A stretch of 6,971 nucleotides of DNA from a bacterium (lineage in GTDB: Bacteria > Ratteibacteria > UBA8468), in the NCBI GenBank assembly GCA_030637775.1, contig DAOWFY010000017.1, forward strand, positions 1 to 6,971, given 5' to 3'. The translations under genes were made by a program, and so were the position numbers. The notes below the pieces were generated by a model. The model saw nothing but the letters and a program-made list of their open reading frames with translations, ran no database searches and was not told the DNA's origin. This document shows positions 1-5,978 of the stretch, piece by piece (within the stretch, counting starts at the first letter, position 1; every line of letters begins with the position of its first letter).

Positions 1-1
1 A

Positions 2-259
2 AAAAGATTAAAGAAAGAGAGTGATAAGATTATTTTATTCGGAAGTGCAGCAAGTGGCATAAACATCAAAGAAAGCGATATTGACCTCTTCATTCTGACC
101 AATTTCCCGGAAAAGGCAAAGAAGATAATCTCAAAAAATAAAGAAAAAATTCAATTAATAGCCAAAAAACCATTAGAGTTTGTAGAACTGAAGTCAAAAG
201 ACCCGATATTTTATGATGAAGTAATGAGAGGAATTGTTCTATGGGAGAAAACGAAGTAG
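2..259 (+). CDS. Minimal nucleotidyltransferase (MNT) domain protein, 3' part only
   Basis: This reading frame is already open at the window edge, so the true start lies upstream; 85 codons are visible before TAG at 257-259. It shows the polymerase-beta-type nucleotidyltransferase signature: Gly-Ser at 41-46, followed after ten residues by Asp-Ile-Asp at 77-85 (GS-X10-DxD), which binds metal and NTP. The C-terminal stretch DPIFYDEVMRGIVLWE resembles the usual end of small MNT proteins. Members of this family are often antitoxins of HEPN/MNT pairs that transfer AMP to a HEPN partner; that role is inferred here because no intact HEPN gene follows. Base composition is clearly lower in GC (75 of the first 240 bases by hand count, about 31%) than the wall genes downstream, which suggests a foreign origin. 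The last 19 bases overlap the next small ORF. The domain call is firm; the biological role is open. Confidence 0.85.
   Translation, partial: KRLKKESDKIILFGSAASGINIKESDIDLFILTNFPEKAKKIISKNKEKIQLIAKKPLEFVELKSKDPIFYDEVMRGIVLWEKTK
227..232 (+). promoter_or_regulatory. Ribosome binding site of the 40-codon ORF
   Basis: AGAGGA ends 8 bases before the ATG at 241, a good Shine-Dalgarno match and spacing. It lies inside the end of the MNT gene and is the main support for treating the small ORF as translated. Confidence 0.5.
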
Positions 260-363
260 ATCAGGAATTCAAAAGATGCCTTGAAAAAGGTAAAGAAGGT
301 GCTGATAGGATGATTGAGGGTGCTGAAGAATTTATCAGAAAAACAAAGGAAATCCTAAAATGA
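241..363 (+). CDS. Small 40-residue helical protein between MNT gene and murD; possible HEPN remnant
   Basis: The frame runs from ATG 241 to TGA 361-363 and encodes 40 residues. It overlaps the MNT gene by 19 bases and murD by 4 (ATGA), so its translation would be coupled to both. A Shine-Dalgarno site precedes the ATG at good spacing. The protein is highly charged and probably all helix. Its second half falls into three heptads (EGADRMI, EGAEEFI, RKTKEIL) with hydrophobic residues in register, the pattern of an amphipathic helix or short coiled coil. The position directly after an MNT gene, and an N-terminal stretch (EFKRCLEKGK) that looks like the start of some HEPN partners, suggest a truncated HEPN protein. 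However, it has no histidine and so lacks the R-X4-6-H toxin motif, and it is about a third of the usual HEPN length. It may equally be an unrelated small protein. I do not recognise a specific family. Confidence 0.5.
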   Translation: MGENEVDQEFKRCLEKGKEGADRMIEGAEEFIRKTKEILK

Positions 364-1715
364 ATTATCGTAATAAAAGGGTTACGGTGGTGGGTTTAGG
401 GGTCTCTGGTTTTGCCGCCGCTTGCCTCCTTAAGGATGTAGGGGCAAGGGCAAGGGTGACAGAGAGCGCAGTTACAAAAGCAATTTTGGAGAGAAAGATT
501 TTTTTGGAAAGGAAGGGAATTAAAGTGGAGGTAGGAGGCCATCGCCAGGGATTTATTGCAGGCAGTCAACTCTTTGTTGCCAGCCCGGGCGTAGGTTCTT
601 CTTCTCTTCCTTTGAGATTTGCTCAAAGAAATAAAATTCCCGTTATCGGAGAGGTGGAACTTGCCTCTACGCTTTCCTCGGGAGAGATTATTGCCGTCAG
701 TGGAACAAATGGCAAGACAACCGTCGTCTCTCTTCTCGGTGAAATCTTTAAAAAAGCAGGAAAGAAGGTAGTAGTCTGCGGCAATATTGGCCATCCATTT
801 TCGGCAGCGATGAGGAGATGCAAAAAAAATTCCTTTATTATCCTGGAAATAAGCAGTTTTCAGTTAGAAAGAATCAAGAATTTCCGACCCAGAGTTGCCG
901 TTCTCTTAAATATCGACCCTGACCACTTAGATTGGCATCAAAATTTCTCTTCCTACAAAAGAGCAAAGAGCAGACTTTTTCTTAATCAGAAAACAAATGA
1001 CGATGCAATACTTAATCAGGATGATGATTATATTTCTTCTTTTCTTCCCAAGATAAAGGCAAGAAAGTTCTTCTTTTCCCGAAGAAAAATGGCAGAAAAA
1101 GGTGTATTCGTGAAGAGTAATTGGATTATCTCTAATCTTTCCGGAAGGGAAGAGCGGATATTTAATCTGGAAAGAGCAGTTTTGAAAGGCGCACATAATT
1201 GCGAGAATTACTTAGCCGCCGCCGCCGCTGCTCTAATAGTGGGAATCTCTCCCGAGATCATCGGAGGAGTTTTTAAGGAATTTTCTTCCCTTCCTCATCA
1301 CACGGAGTTCGTAAGGAGGTTGAAAGGAGTAAGCTATATCGATGACTCCAAGGCGACAAATTTGGATGCTACTCAAGCGGCTCTCCAGACCTTTCCTGCC
1401 GGCAAAATTATTCTCATCTTGGGGGGAAGGGATAAGGGCTGTTGTTTTCATCGACTATCCGATCTGGTAAAGAAAAGGGTAAAGCAGATTATTCTTCTTG
1501 GCGAGGCAGCCAAAAGGATAGAGAAGGAGCTTTCCCGATGTTCTCTTCCGATAAGGAAGGTAAGTTCCCTGAAAGAAGCGGTAAGAGTGGCAAAAGCATC
1601 GGGAAAAAGAGGGGATTTTGTCCTTCTTTCTCCTGCCTGCTCAAGTTTTGATATGTTTGCCGATTACAAAGAGAGAGGTAATGTATTTAAGAAAGCAGTT
1701 CAGAATTTATCATAA
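360..1715 (+). CDS. murD: UDP-N-acetylmuramoyl-L-alanine--D-glutamate ligase
   Basis: This cytoplasmic Mur ligase adds D-glutamate to UDP-MurNAc-L-Ala using ATP. At 451 residues it has normal family length and all three domains. The N-terminal UDP-binding fold has GLGVSG (12-17) and SPGV (75-78). The central ATPase has the P-loop SGTNGKTT (114-121), EISSFQLE (163-170) and NIDPDHLD (184-191). K203 in YKRAKSRLF is the likely carbamylated lysine. HNCENYLAAAAA (279-290) and DDSKATN (328-334) lead into the C-terminal domain, which ends with LSPACSSFD (423-431) and DYKERGNVF (435-443), the MurD-specific ending that separates it from MurC, MurE and MurF. The start at ATG 360 overlaps the stop of the 40-codon ORF and has AAGGA at 346-350. 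The usual GGxDKGxDF loop reads GGRDKGCCF here, a mild oddity. It is the first gene of an overlapping murD-ftsW-murG-murC series. Confidence 0.97.
   Translation: MNYRNKRVTVVGLGVSGFAAACLLKDVGARARVTESAVTKAILERKIFLERKGIKVEVGGHRQGFIAGSQLFVASPGVGSSSLPLRFAQRNKIPVIGEVELASTLSSGEIIAVSGTNGKTTVVSLLGEIFKKAGKKVVVCGNIGHPFSAAMRRCKKNSFIILEISSFQLERIKNFRPRVAVLLNIDPDHLDWHQNFSSYKRAKSRLFLNQKTNDDAILNQDDDYISSFLPKIKARKFFFSRRKMAEKGVFVKSNWIISNLSGREERIFNLERAVLKGAHNCENYLAAAAAALIVGISPEIIGGVFKEFSSLPHHTEFVRRLKGVSYIDDSKATNLDATQAALQTFPAGKIILILGGRDKGCCFHRLSDLVKKRVKQIILLGEAAKRIEKELSRCSLPIRKVSSLKEAVRVAKASGKRGDFVLLSPACSSFDMFADYKERGNVFKKAVQNLS
1671..1678 (+). promoter_or_regulatory. Ribosome binding site selecting the ftsW start
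   Basis: The purine run GAGAGAGG lies inside the 3' end of murD, immediately upstream of ATG 1681. A TTG at 1618 would extend the frame by 21 residues, but it lies deep inside murD and would prepend an unlikely leader, so ATG 1681 is preferred. Confidence 0.5.
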
Positions 1716-2787
1716 TTTACTTCTTGTTACCATTCTGCTCGTTGGTTTTGGGATCATTATGGTCTATAGCGCCAGCGGCATTTTTTCCGGGGAGAGATTT
1801 CAGGACCCTTTTCATTTCCTGAAGCGAGAAATCATCTGGACTCTTATAGGATTTAGTTTTCTTTTTCTCCTTTCCCGGTTTGATTACCACCGCTTAGCTA
1901 AGTTCAGCAAACCTCTGCTTCTTTTTTCTATCCTTCTTCTTGTTCTTCTCTTTACTCGGTTAGGAGTGAGTGTCAAAGGAGCGCAGCGTTGGTTGAGAAT
2001 CGGTCCTCTTAATTTTCAACCATCCGAATTAGCGAAATTAGCAATTATCCTCTATTTAGCAGAATTCTTAAGCAGAAAGAGGAAAGAGATTGGAAGATTT
2101 ACGCAAGGATTCCTTCCCCCCCTTATTTTCCTCGCCCCGATAGTTCTGCTCATCCTTTTAGAACCCGATCTGGGTACAGCCATCTTGATTTTAATGCTTT
2201 TTCTTATTATTCTCTTTGTTTCGGGAGTAAAATTATCCTATTTAGCGTCTCTTTTCCTCCTGGGACTTTCTATCTTTTCCTTTCTTATTTATCGGAGCCC
2301 TTACCAGAAGGCGCGACTTTTGACCTTTCTCCACCCTTGGGCAGATTCCCAAGGGGCTGGCTACCAGATAACTCAATCCCTCATTGCCCTTGGCTCGGGG
2401 GGAATCTTTGGAAGAGGACTGGGTCAAAGCAGACAGAAGCTCTTTTTCCTTCCCGAAGCCCATACCGACTTTATCTTTTCCATCATTGGTGAGGAATTGG
2501 GAATTCTTGGCACTCTCTTTTTGCTTTCCCTCTTTGCTCTTTTTATTTATCAGGGAAGAAGGATTGCTAAAAATAGCAAGGATGATTTTGGCCATCTTTT
2601 AGCAACCGGGATCACTTTGCTTATCGGATTAGAGGCAATTTTACACATTGGCGTAGCCATTGGGTTCTTTCCCACAAAGGGTACACCTCTTCCCTTTGTC
2701 AGTTATGGGGGATCCGCTCTTGTTATTTCCCTGATTGCGGTGGGGATTCTCCTTAACATTTCTAAACAGTTAGAAGAGAAAATATGA
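1681..2787 (+). CDS. ftsW: Septal peptidoglycan glycosyltransferase FtsW (SEDS family)
   Basis: This polytopic inner-membrane enzyme of the SEDS family polymerises lipid II at the division septum together with a class B PBP. From ATG 1681 it has 368 residues, the usual size, with a short basic N-terminus and about ten hydrophobic segments. The family signatures are clear: a WADSQGAGYQITQS loop, GRGLGQSRQKLFFLPEAHTDFIF with the essential aspartate at D263, then IGEELGILG, and near the C-terminus PTKGTPLPFVSYGGSALV. FtsW is chosen over RodA from its place between murD and murG and from the ISYGGS-like ending; the two families are close, so the symbol rests partly on context. The 5' end overlaps murD by 35 bases and the stop overlaps murG as ATGA, so translation of the block is probably coupled. 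Confidence 0.93.
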   Translation: MYLRKQFRIYHNLLLVTILLVGFGIIMVYSASGIFSGERFQDPFHFLKREIIWTLIGFSFLFLLSRFDYHRLAKFSKPLLLFSILLLVLLFTRLGVSVKGAQRWLRIGPLNFQPSELAKLAIILYLAEFLSRKRKEIGRFTQGFLPPLIFLAPIVLLILLEPDLGTAILILMLFLIILFVSGVKLSYLASLFLLGLSIFSFLIYRSPYQKARLLTFLHPWADSQGAGYQITQSLIALGSGGIFGRGLGQSRQKLFFLPEAHTDFIFSIIGEELGILGTLFLLSLFALFIYQGRRIAKNSKDDFGHLLATGITLLIGLEAILHIGVAIGFFPTKGTPLPFVSYGGSALVISLIAVGILLNISKQLEEKI

Positions 2788-3878
2788 AGAGAATAATAAT
2801 TGCTACAGGGGGGACGGGCGGCCATCTCTTCCCGGCACTCGCAATAGGAGAAAAACTAAAACAAAAAAAGAGAGACCTGAAGATTCTCTTTGTGGGGGGA
2901 GCAAAACCAAAGTTTTTACAGACCTTCAGAAAAAAGGGTCTGTCATTTAAGGAGATGAGGGTGGTGCCTTTTCCATCCTCGCTCTCTTCCTGGTTAAAAT
3001 TTCCTTTTCTTCTCAGTTTTGTCCTTTTTCAATCCCTTCTTATTCTCTTAAGACTCAGACCGGCGGTTGTGGTAGGGATGGGAGGAGCCGCCAGCGGCCC
3101 CCTTCTTTTAGTAGCCTCTTTTTTGAGAATCCCGACCCTTATTCAGGAACAGAATATCCTTCCCGGATTGACAACTAAAATTCTCTCCCATTTTGTGGCT
3201 GAGATTGATCTGGGCTTTGAGGAGACGAAAAGATATCTTTCGGGAAAGAGGACAGTCATCACCGGTAATCCTCTCCGGCAGCAGATTTTAAAAAGGAGGA
3301 AGGAAACGGCTCTGCAGCATTTAGGACTTCTTTCTAAAGCCTTTACCATCCTTCTTTTAGGGGGCAGTAGCGGTGCTCATTCCCTTAATTTAGCCGCGAT
3401 GGTAGCAGTTGATGATTTAGAGGGAGAAAAAGAAATCCTTCAAATCATTCATTTAACCGGAGAGGCCGACTATAAAAGGGTAAAGAGAATCTATGAGAAA
3501 AGTAGTATCAAATCGGCTATTCTTCCTTTCACCGAAACGATTGAGGATGCCTATGCTGCCGCCGATTTAGTGATTGCTCGCGCGGGAGCCATCACCATTA
3601 GTGAAATTACCTCCCGAGGTCTACCGGCCATTCTTATTCCTTATCCTTATGCAAAAGGGAAGCACCAGGAGATTAATGCTCAATATTTGCAAAAGAATCA
3701 AGCTGCCTTTTTAATCAGGGATGGGGAGCTTTCTGGCCCTCGCCTGGCAAGAGAGGTCCTTTCCCTTCTGAAGGATAGGGAAAGATTGACGGAGATGAGC
3801 GAGAATAGTAAAGTTTTAGCGAAACCAGAGGCAGCCGCGAGGGTGGCCGAGCGAATCGTGAGACTCATAAAATGTTAG
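2784..3878 (+). CDS. murG: UDP-GlcNAc:lipid I N-acetylglucosaminyltransferase
   Basis: This membrane-associated GT28/GT-B enzyme transfers GlcNAc to lipid I to give lipid II, the substrate of FtsW. It is full length at 364 residues. The N-terminal acceptor domain has the glycine-rich loop GGTGGH (9-14), GMGGAASGP, and QEQN (121-124) in the PTLIQEQNILPG segment. The C-terminal donor domain has GGSSGAHSLN (193-202), RAGAITISE (266-274) with E274 in the position that contacts the GlcNAc-ribose part of the donor, and HQEINA (294-299). The ATG overlaps the ftsW stop (ATGA, 2784-2787) and only a weak purine run precedes it, which fits translational coupling. The stop lies 7 bases into murC. Confidence 0.97.
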   Translation: MKRIIIATGGTGGHLFPALAIGEKLKQKKRDLKILFVGGAKPKFLQTFRKKGLSFKEMRVVPFPSSLSSWLKFPFLLSFVLFQSLLILLRLRPAVVVGMGGAASGPLLLVASFLRIPTLIQEQNILPGLTTKILSHFVAEIDLGFEETKRYLSGKRTVITGNPLRQQILKRRKETALQHLGLLSKAFTILLLGGSSGAHSLNLAAMVAVDDLEGEKEILQIIHLTGEADYKRVKRIYEKSSIKSAILPFTETIEDAYAAADLVIARAGAITISEITSRGLPAILIPYPYAKGKHQEINAQYLQKNQAAFLIRDGELSGPRLAREVLSLLKDRERLTEMSENSKVLAKPEAAARVAERIVRLIKC

Positions 3879-5248
3879 AGAATAAAAAAAGGATTCATCT
3901 TATTGGCTGTGGAGGAATTGGTCTATCTGCTATTGGACACATTCTCCTGAAAGAGAGAAAGATTCTCTCCGGTTCAGATATTGTTGAGTCAAACCTTACA
4001 AAGAAATTGGAAAAGGAGGGAATGAGCTTCTTTTTGCGCCAGAGAGCGGAAAATATCACCAAAGATATAGAATTGGTTATCATTTCCGTAGCGATTGGGG
4101 AGGACAATTTAGAATTAAAAAGGGCCAAAGAGTTAAGAATTCCGGTGATTACCTATGCCGAAGCGCTTGGTTTAGCGATGAAGAAGAAATTTGGTATTGC
4201 CGTTGCGGGAACCCATGGCAAGACCACAACTACAGCGCTGATTACAACTATCTTAAAGGAGGCGGGAGAAGAACCTAATTTTGTCATTGGAGGAGAGGTA
4301 AAGGAATTGGGAGGTAACTCTGGAGTAGGGAAGAGTAATTTTCTAATAGCCGAGGCCTGTGAATTTAAGAGAAACTTCCTTACTTTAAGGCCGAAAGTAG
4401 CGGTAGTCACCAACATCGAGGAGGATCATCTTGACTACTACCGTAATCTGAAAGAAATAGAAAAGGCGTTTGTCGAATTTGTTTCTCTTGTTCCTCCTGA
4501 TGGTTTCCTTGTCCTCTCGGAAGAGGCGAAAAAATATCTGCTGTCCAAGACAAGAGCAAAGGTCTTTACCTATGGGTTAGGAGAAGAGAATGACTATCAG
4601 GCAACCGGAATTTCACTCAAAAAGGATAGTACAGAGTTTAATGTTCTTTATCAGAAAAAAATTTCTGGCTCTTTTTCCTTAAAAATACCGGGAAAACATA
4701 ATATCTTGAACTCTTTAGCCGCCTTTGCCACCGGCGATCAATTGGGTATTGGAGAGAAAATAATCAAAAATGCTCTCGGCAACTTCAAAGGGGTAGACCG
4801 ACGGTTTGAGATTAAGGGAGAAATTGAAGATATAACCATTATTGATGATTATGGACACCATCCCACCGAGATAAGAGCCACACTCTCGGCCGTAAAGCAG
4901 AGATATCCGGATTCCCGGGTGATTGCTATCTTTCAACCCCACCAGTATAGCCGCACCAGATTTCTTCTTGATGATTTCGCAAGAGCATTTAAAAAGGCGG
5001 ATTTAATCGTTGTGCCGGATATCTACTTTGTGCGGGATAGTGAGGAGGAGAAAAGATTGGTGAACAGCAAAAACTTGGTGGAGAAAATCAAGGAAAATAA
5101 AGGGGATGCGCTCTACATTGCAGATTTTGCCTCAATTGTCGACTATCTCTTGGAGATTGTTCATCCTTCCGATCTGGTGCTTACCATTGGAGCCGGTCCC
5201 GTCTATAGAATAGCGGATGAGTTGATTAAGAGATTAAAAAGTCGTTAA
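3872..5248 (+). CDS. murC: UDP-N-acetylmuramate--L-alanine ligase
   Basis: This ligase catalyses the first cytoplasmic step of stem-peptide addition, joining L-Ala to UDP-MurNAc with ATP. It is full length at 458 residues. The N-terminal domain begins with GCGGIG (12-17), and the ATPase P-loop is GTHGKTTTT (113-121), where the histidine before GKT is typical of Mur[11 protein letters not shown] (around 160-169), [10 protein letters not shown] and [11 protein letters not shown] follow. The MurC-specific [10 protein letters not shown] (325-334) and [11 protein letters not shown] confirm the identity over MurD, MurE, MurF and Mpl. The start overlaps murG by 7 bases with no strong Shine-Dalgarno. 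It is the last gene of the wall block: murB does not follow, and the next gene is convergent with overlapping stops at TTAA (5245-5248). Confidence 0.97.
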   Translation: MLENKKRIHLIGCGGIGLSAIGHILLKERKILSGSDIVESNLTKKLEKEGMSFFLRQRAENITKDIELVIISVAIGEDNLELKRAKELRIPVITYAEALGLAMKKKFGIAVAGTHGKTTTTALITTILKEAGEEPNFVIGGEVKELGGNSGVGKSNFLIAEACEFKRNFLTLRPKVAVVTNIEEDHLDYYRNLKEIEKAFVEFVSLVPPDGFLVLSEEAKKYLLSKTRAKVFTYGLGEENDYQATGISLKKDSTEFNVLYQKKISGSFSLKIPGKHNILNSLAAFATGDQLGIGEKIIKNALGNFKGVDRRFEIKGEIEDITIIDDYGHHPTEIRATLSAVKQRYPDSRVIAIFQPHQYSRTRFLLDDFARAFKKADLIVVPDIYFVRDSEEEKRLVNSKNLVEKIKENKGDALYIADFASIVDYLLEIVHPSDLVLTIGAGPVYRIADELIKRLKSR

Positions 5249-5868
5249 GGATTTCTCCAGTGAAGAACTTCAGGGGAGGCATTCTCTGGATCAGAAATCC
5301 AGGCGGCATGACCATCAAGAAAGCAGAAATTTGTTCCTCCAGAATGGCGGTTGGATAGGATCTCGTAGAAAAAATTGGACTCATTTTCGAAGGCAGCGAG
5401 TAGGTGTTCACCATCAAAAAACAAAGGTTCTTTAGTTGAAGTATCCTTAAATCCTGAAACTTTTTTTCCACTCATATACTCATTCATACAATAACTTGAG
5501 TCATTACCTCGATAATCAGGGCAATCGGGGACATCAGTTCCCCCATAGGGTCCCAGAGTATCCCACCAATTCGTTGCTCCTACTTGTCCTACTGGTAAAC
5601 CCTCATCATGATCCTGCACATACATCGTAAGGGCGGCGCCCAATTGCTTTAAATTAGAAAGGCAGACCGCTGCTCTGGCCTTTCCCCTGGCCTTAGATAA
5701 GGCCGGCAAAAGTAATCCCGCTAAAATCGCAATGATCGCGATAACCACCAGCAACTCTATGAGGGTAAAACCCTTTCTACTTTGGGACAGTCCCGAATCT
5801 ACTGCTCTCTTCGTTCGCCAGTAATTCTTGGGACAGTCCCTTTTAATTAAGGTAAAGCCTTTTTTCAT
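5245..5868 (-). CDS. Type IV prepilin-like protein, H-X9-DG class, with a duplicated signal motif
   Basis: The 207-residue protein carries the class III signal RKG^FTLIE, where prepilin peptidase should cut after G33 and E38 is the +5 glutamate. A hydrophobic helix follows (34-57), then [22 protein letters not shown], the usual start of the globular part in this class. The C-terminus has H175-X9-D185-G186 ([14 protein letters not shown]), the signature of processing-associated H-X9-DG pilin-like proteins. Such proteins resemble pseudopilins and are often present in many copies per genome; the cargo or role of this one is unknown. The N-terminus is odd. A first motif, MKKGFTLIK, is followed by 22 residues largely encoded by a 57-bp hairpin element, then by the real motif. 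The first copy has Lys instead of Glu at +5. The leader is therefore 33 residues instead of the usual 5-10. No ATG, GTG or TTG lies between the element and the second motif, so 5868 is the best start. The gene is convergent with murC and divergent from the gene at 5979. Confidence 0.9.
   Translation of the reverse strand: MKKGFTLIKRDCPKNYWRTKRAVDSGLSQSRKGFTLIELLVVIAIIAILAGLLLPALSKARGKARAAVCLSNLKQLGAALTMYVQDHDEGLPVGQVGATNWWDTLGPYGGTDVPDCPDYRGNDSSYCMNEYMSGKKVSGFKDTSTKEPLFFDGEHLLAAFENESNFFYEILSNRHSGGTNFCFLDGHAAWISDPENASPEVLHWRNP
5755..5865 (-). repeat. Diverged direct repeat of the prepilin signal-motif coding sequence
   Basis: The - strand segments 5865-5841 (K-K-G-F-T-L-I-K) and 5778-5754 (R-K-G-F-T-L-I-E) encode the same motif and flank the hairpin element. 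By eye they share 16 of 25 bases; most differences inside KGFTLI are at silent positions. The copies are therefore not a fresh exact duplication. They are better explained by joining of two related prepilin genes or by an old duplication. Confidence 0.6.
5784..5840 (-). repeat. 57-bp REP/MITE-like stem-loop element inside the prepilin leader
   Basis: Two exact copies of GGGACTGTCCC (- strand reading; GGGACAGTCCC at 5784-5794 and 5830-5840 on +) bound a 57-bp segment. Each 11-mer is itself a palindrome around one central base. Inside them, GAATTACTG and CAGTAGATTC form a second pair of inverted arms with one bulge. The whole folds as one imperfect hairpin of about 19 base pairs with one T-T mismatch, small bulges and a 14-base loop. 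Its length is a multiple of three and it is stop-free in the frame used, so it adds about 19 codons to the prepilin leader. This structure is that of small dispersed palindromic elements; no transposase is in the window. Dispersal in the genome is inferred and not shown here. Confidence 0.7.
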
Positions 5869-5881
5869 TCTTATTCTACTT

Positions 5882-5910
5882 ATAATACCCTAAAAAAAAC
5901 ATGCTGTCAA
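5882..5910 (-). promoter_or_regulatory. Sigma70-like promoter for the prepilin gene
   Basis: On the - strand, TTGACA (5910-5905, a perfect -35) is followed after 17 bases by TATTAT (5887-5882, five of six matches to the -10 consensus). The spacer carries a T8 run and ends in GGG. Transcription would begin near 5875, only about 6-8 bases before the ATG at 5868. That leaves a nearly leaderless mRNA without room for a Shine-Dalgarno site. Confidence 0.65.
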
Positions 5911-5917
5911 TTGACAG
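5904..5917. promoter_or_regulatory. Perfect 14-bp palindrome joining two divergent -35 boxes; candidate operator
   Basis: CTGTCAATTGACAG is identical on both strands. Each half contains TTGACA, so the -35 boxes of the two divergent promoters abut with no base between them. The palindrome may simply result from the two boxes meeting, or it may also bind a dimeric regulator; the sequence cannot tell these apart. Confidence 0.5.
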
Positions 5918-5939
5918 AAGGAGAAATATTGGGTAAAAT
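5911..5939 (+). promoter_or_regulatory. Sigma70-like promoter for the HAMP-protein operon
   Basis: TTGACA (5911-5916) and TAAAAT (5934-5939, five of six -10 matches) are separated by 17 bases, with GGG directly before the -10 box. Transcription would start near 5946, giving a leader of about 33 bases that contains a proper Shine-Dalgarno site for the gene at 5979. The arrangement mirrors the prepilin promoter exactly around the centre of the palindrome. Confidence 0.65.
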
Positions 5940-5965
5940 TAAAATGAGAACTTCCATAACAAATA

Positions 5966-5970
5966 AAGGA
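5966..5970 (+). promoter_or_regulatory. Ribosome binding site of the HAMP-like gene
   Basis: AAGGA ends 8 bases before ATG 5979, which supports that start. Confidence 0.6.
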
Positions 5971-5978
5971 AGACAAAA

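Noticed and set aside
281-311. TTGAAA...TAGGAT as a murD promoter
   Set aside because: Spacing of 19 bases and a poor -10 match make it no better than chance in an AT-rich stretch.
822-829. A8 run in murD as a programmed slippage site
   Set aside because: The murD frame is intact and full length, and no alternative frame product of note follows; it encodes ordinary Lys-Lys-Asn.
396-1451. Long antisense frames within murD
   Set aside because: They have no family features and mirror the codon pattern of a clearly functional gene on the other strand.
1618-1680. TTG start that would lengthen FtsW by 21 residues
   Set aside because: It lies deep inside murD and adds an atypical leader; ATG 1681 gives the usual FtsW N-terminus and has a purine-rich binding site just upstream.
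5255-5278. Inverted repeat CTCC...GGAG with TGAA/TTCA inside, as a terminator for murC
   Set aside because: The stem is broken by mismatches, has no T-run after it, and lies in the coding 3' end of the prepilin gene.
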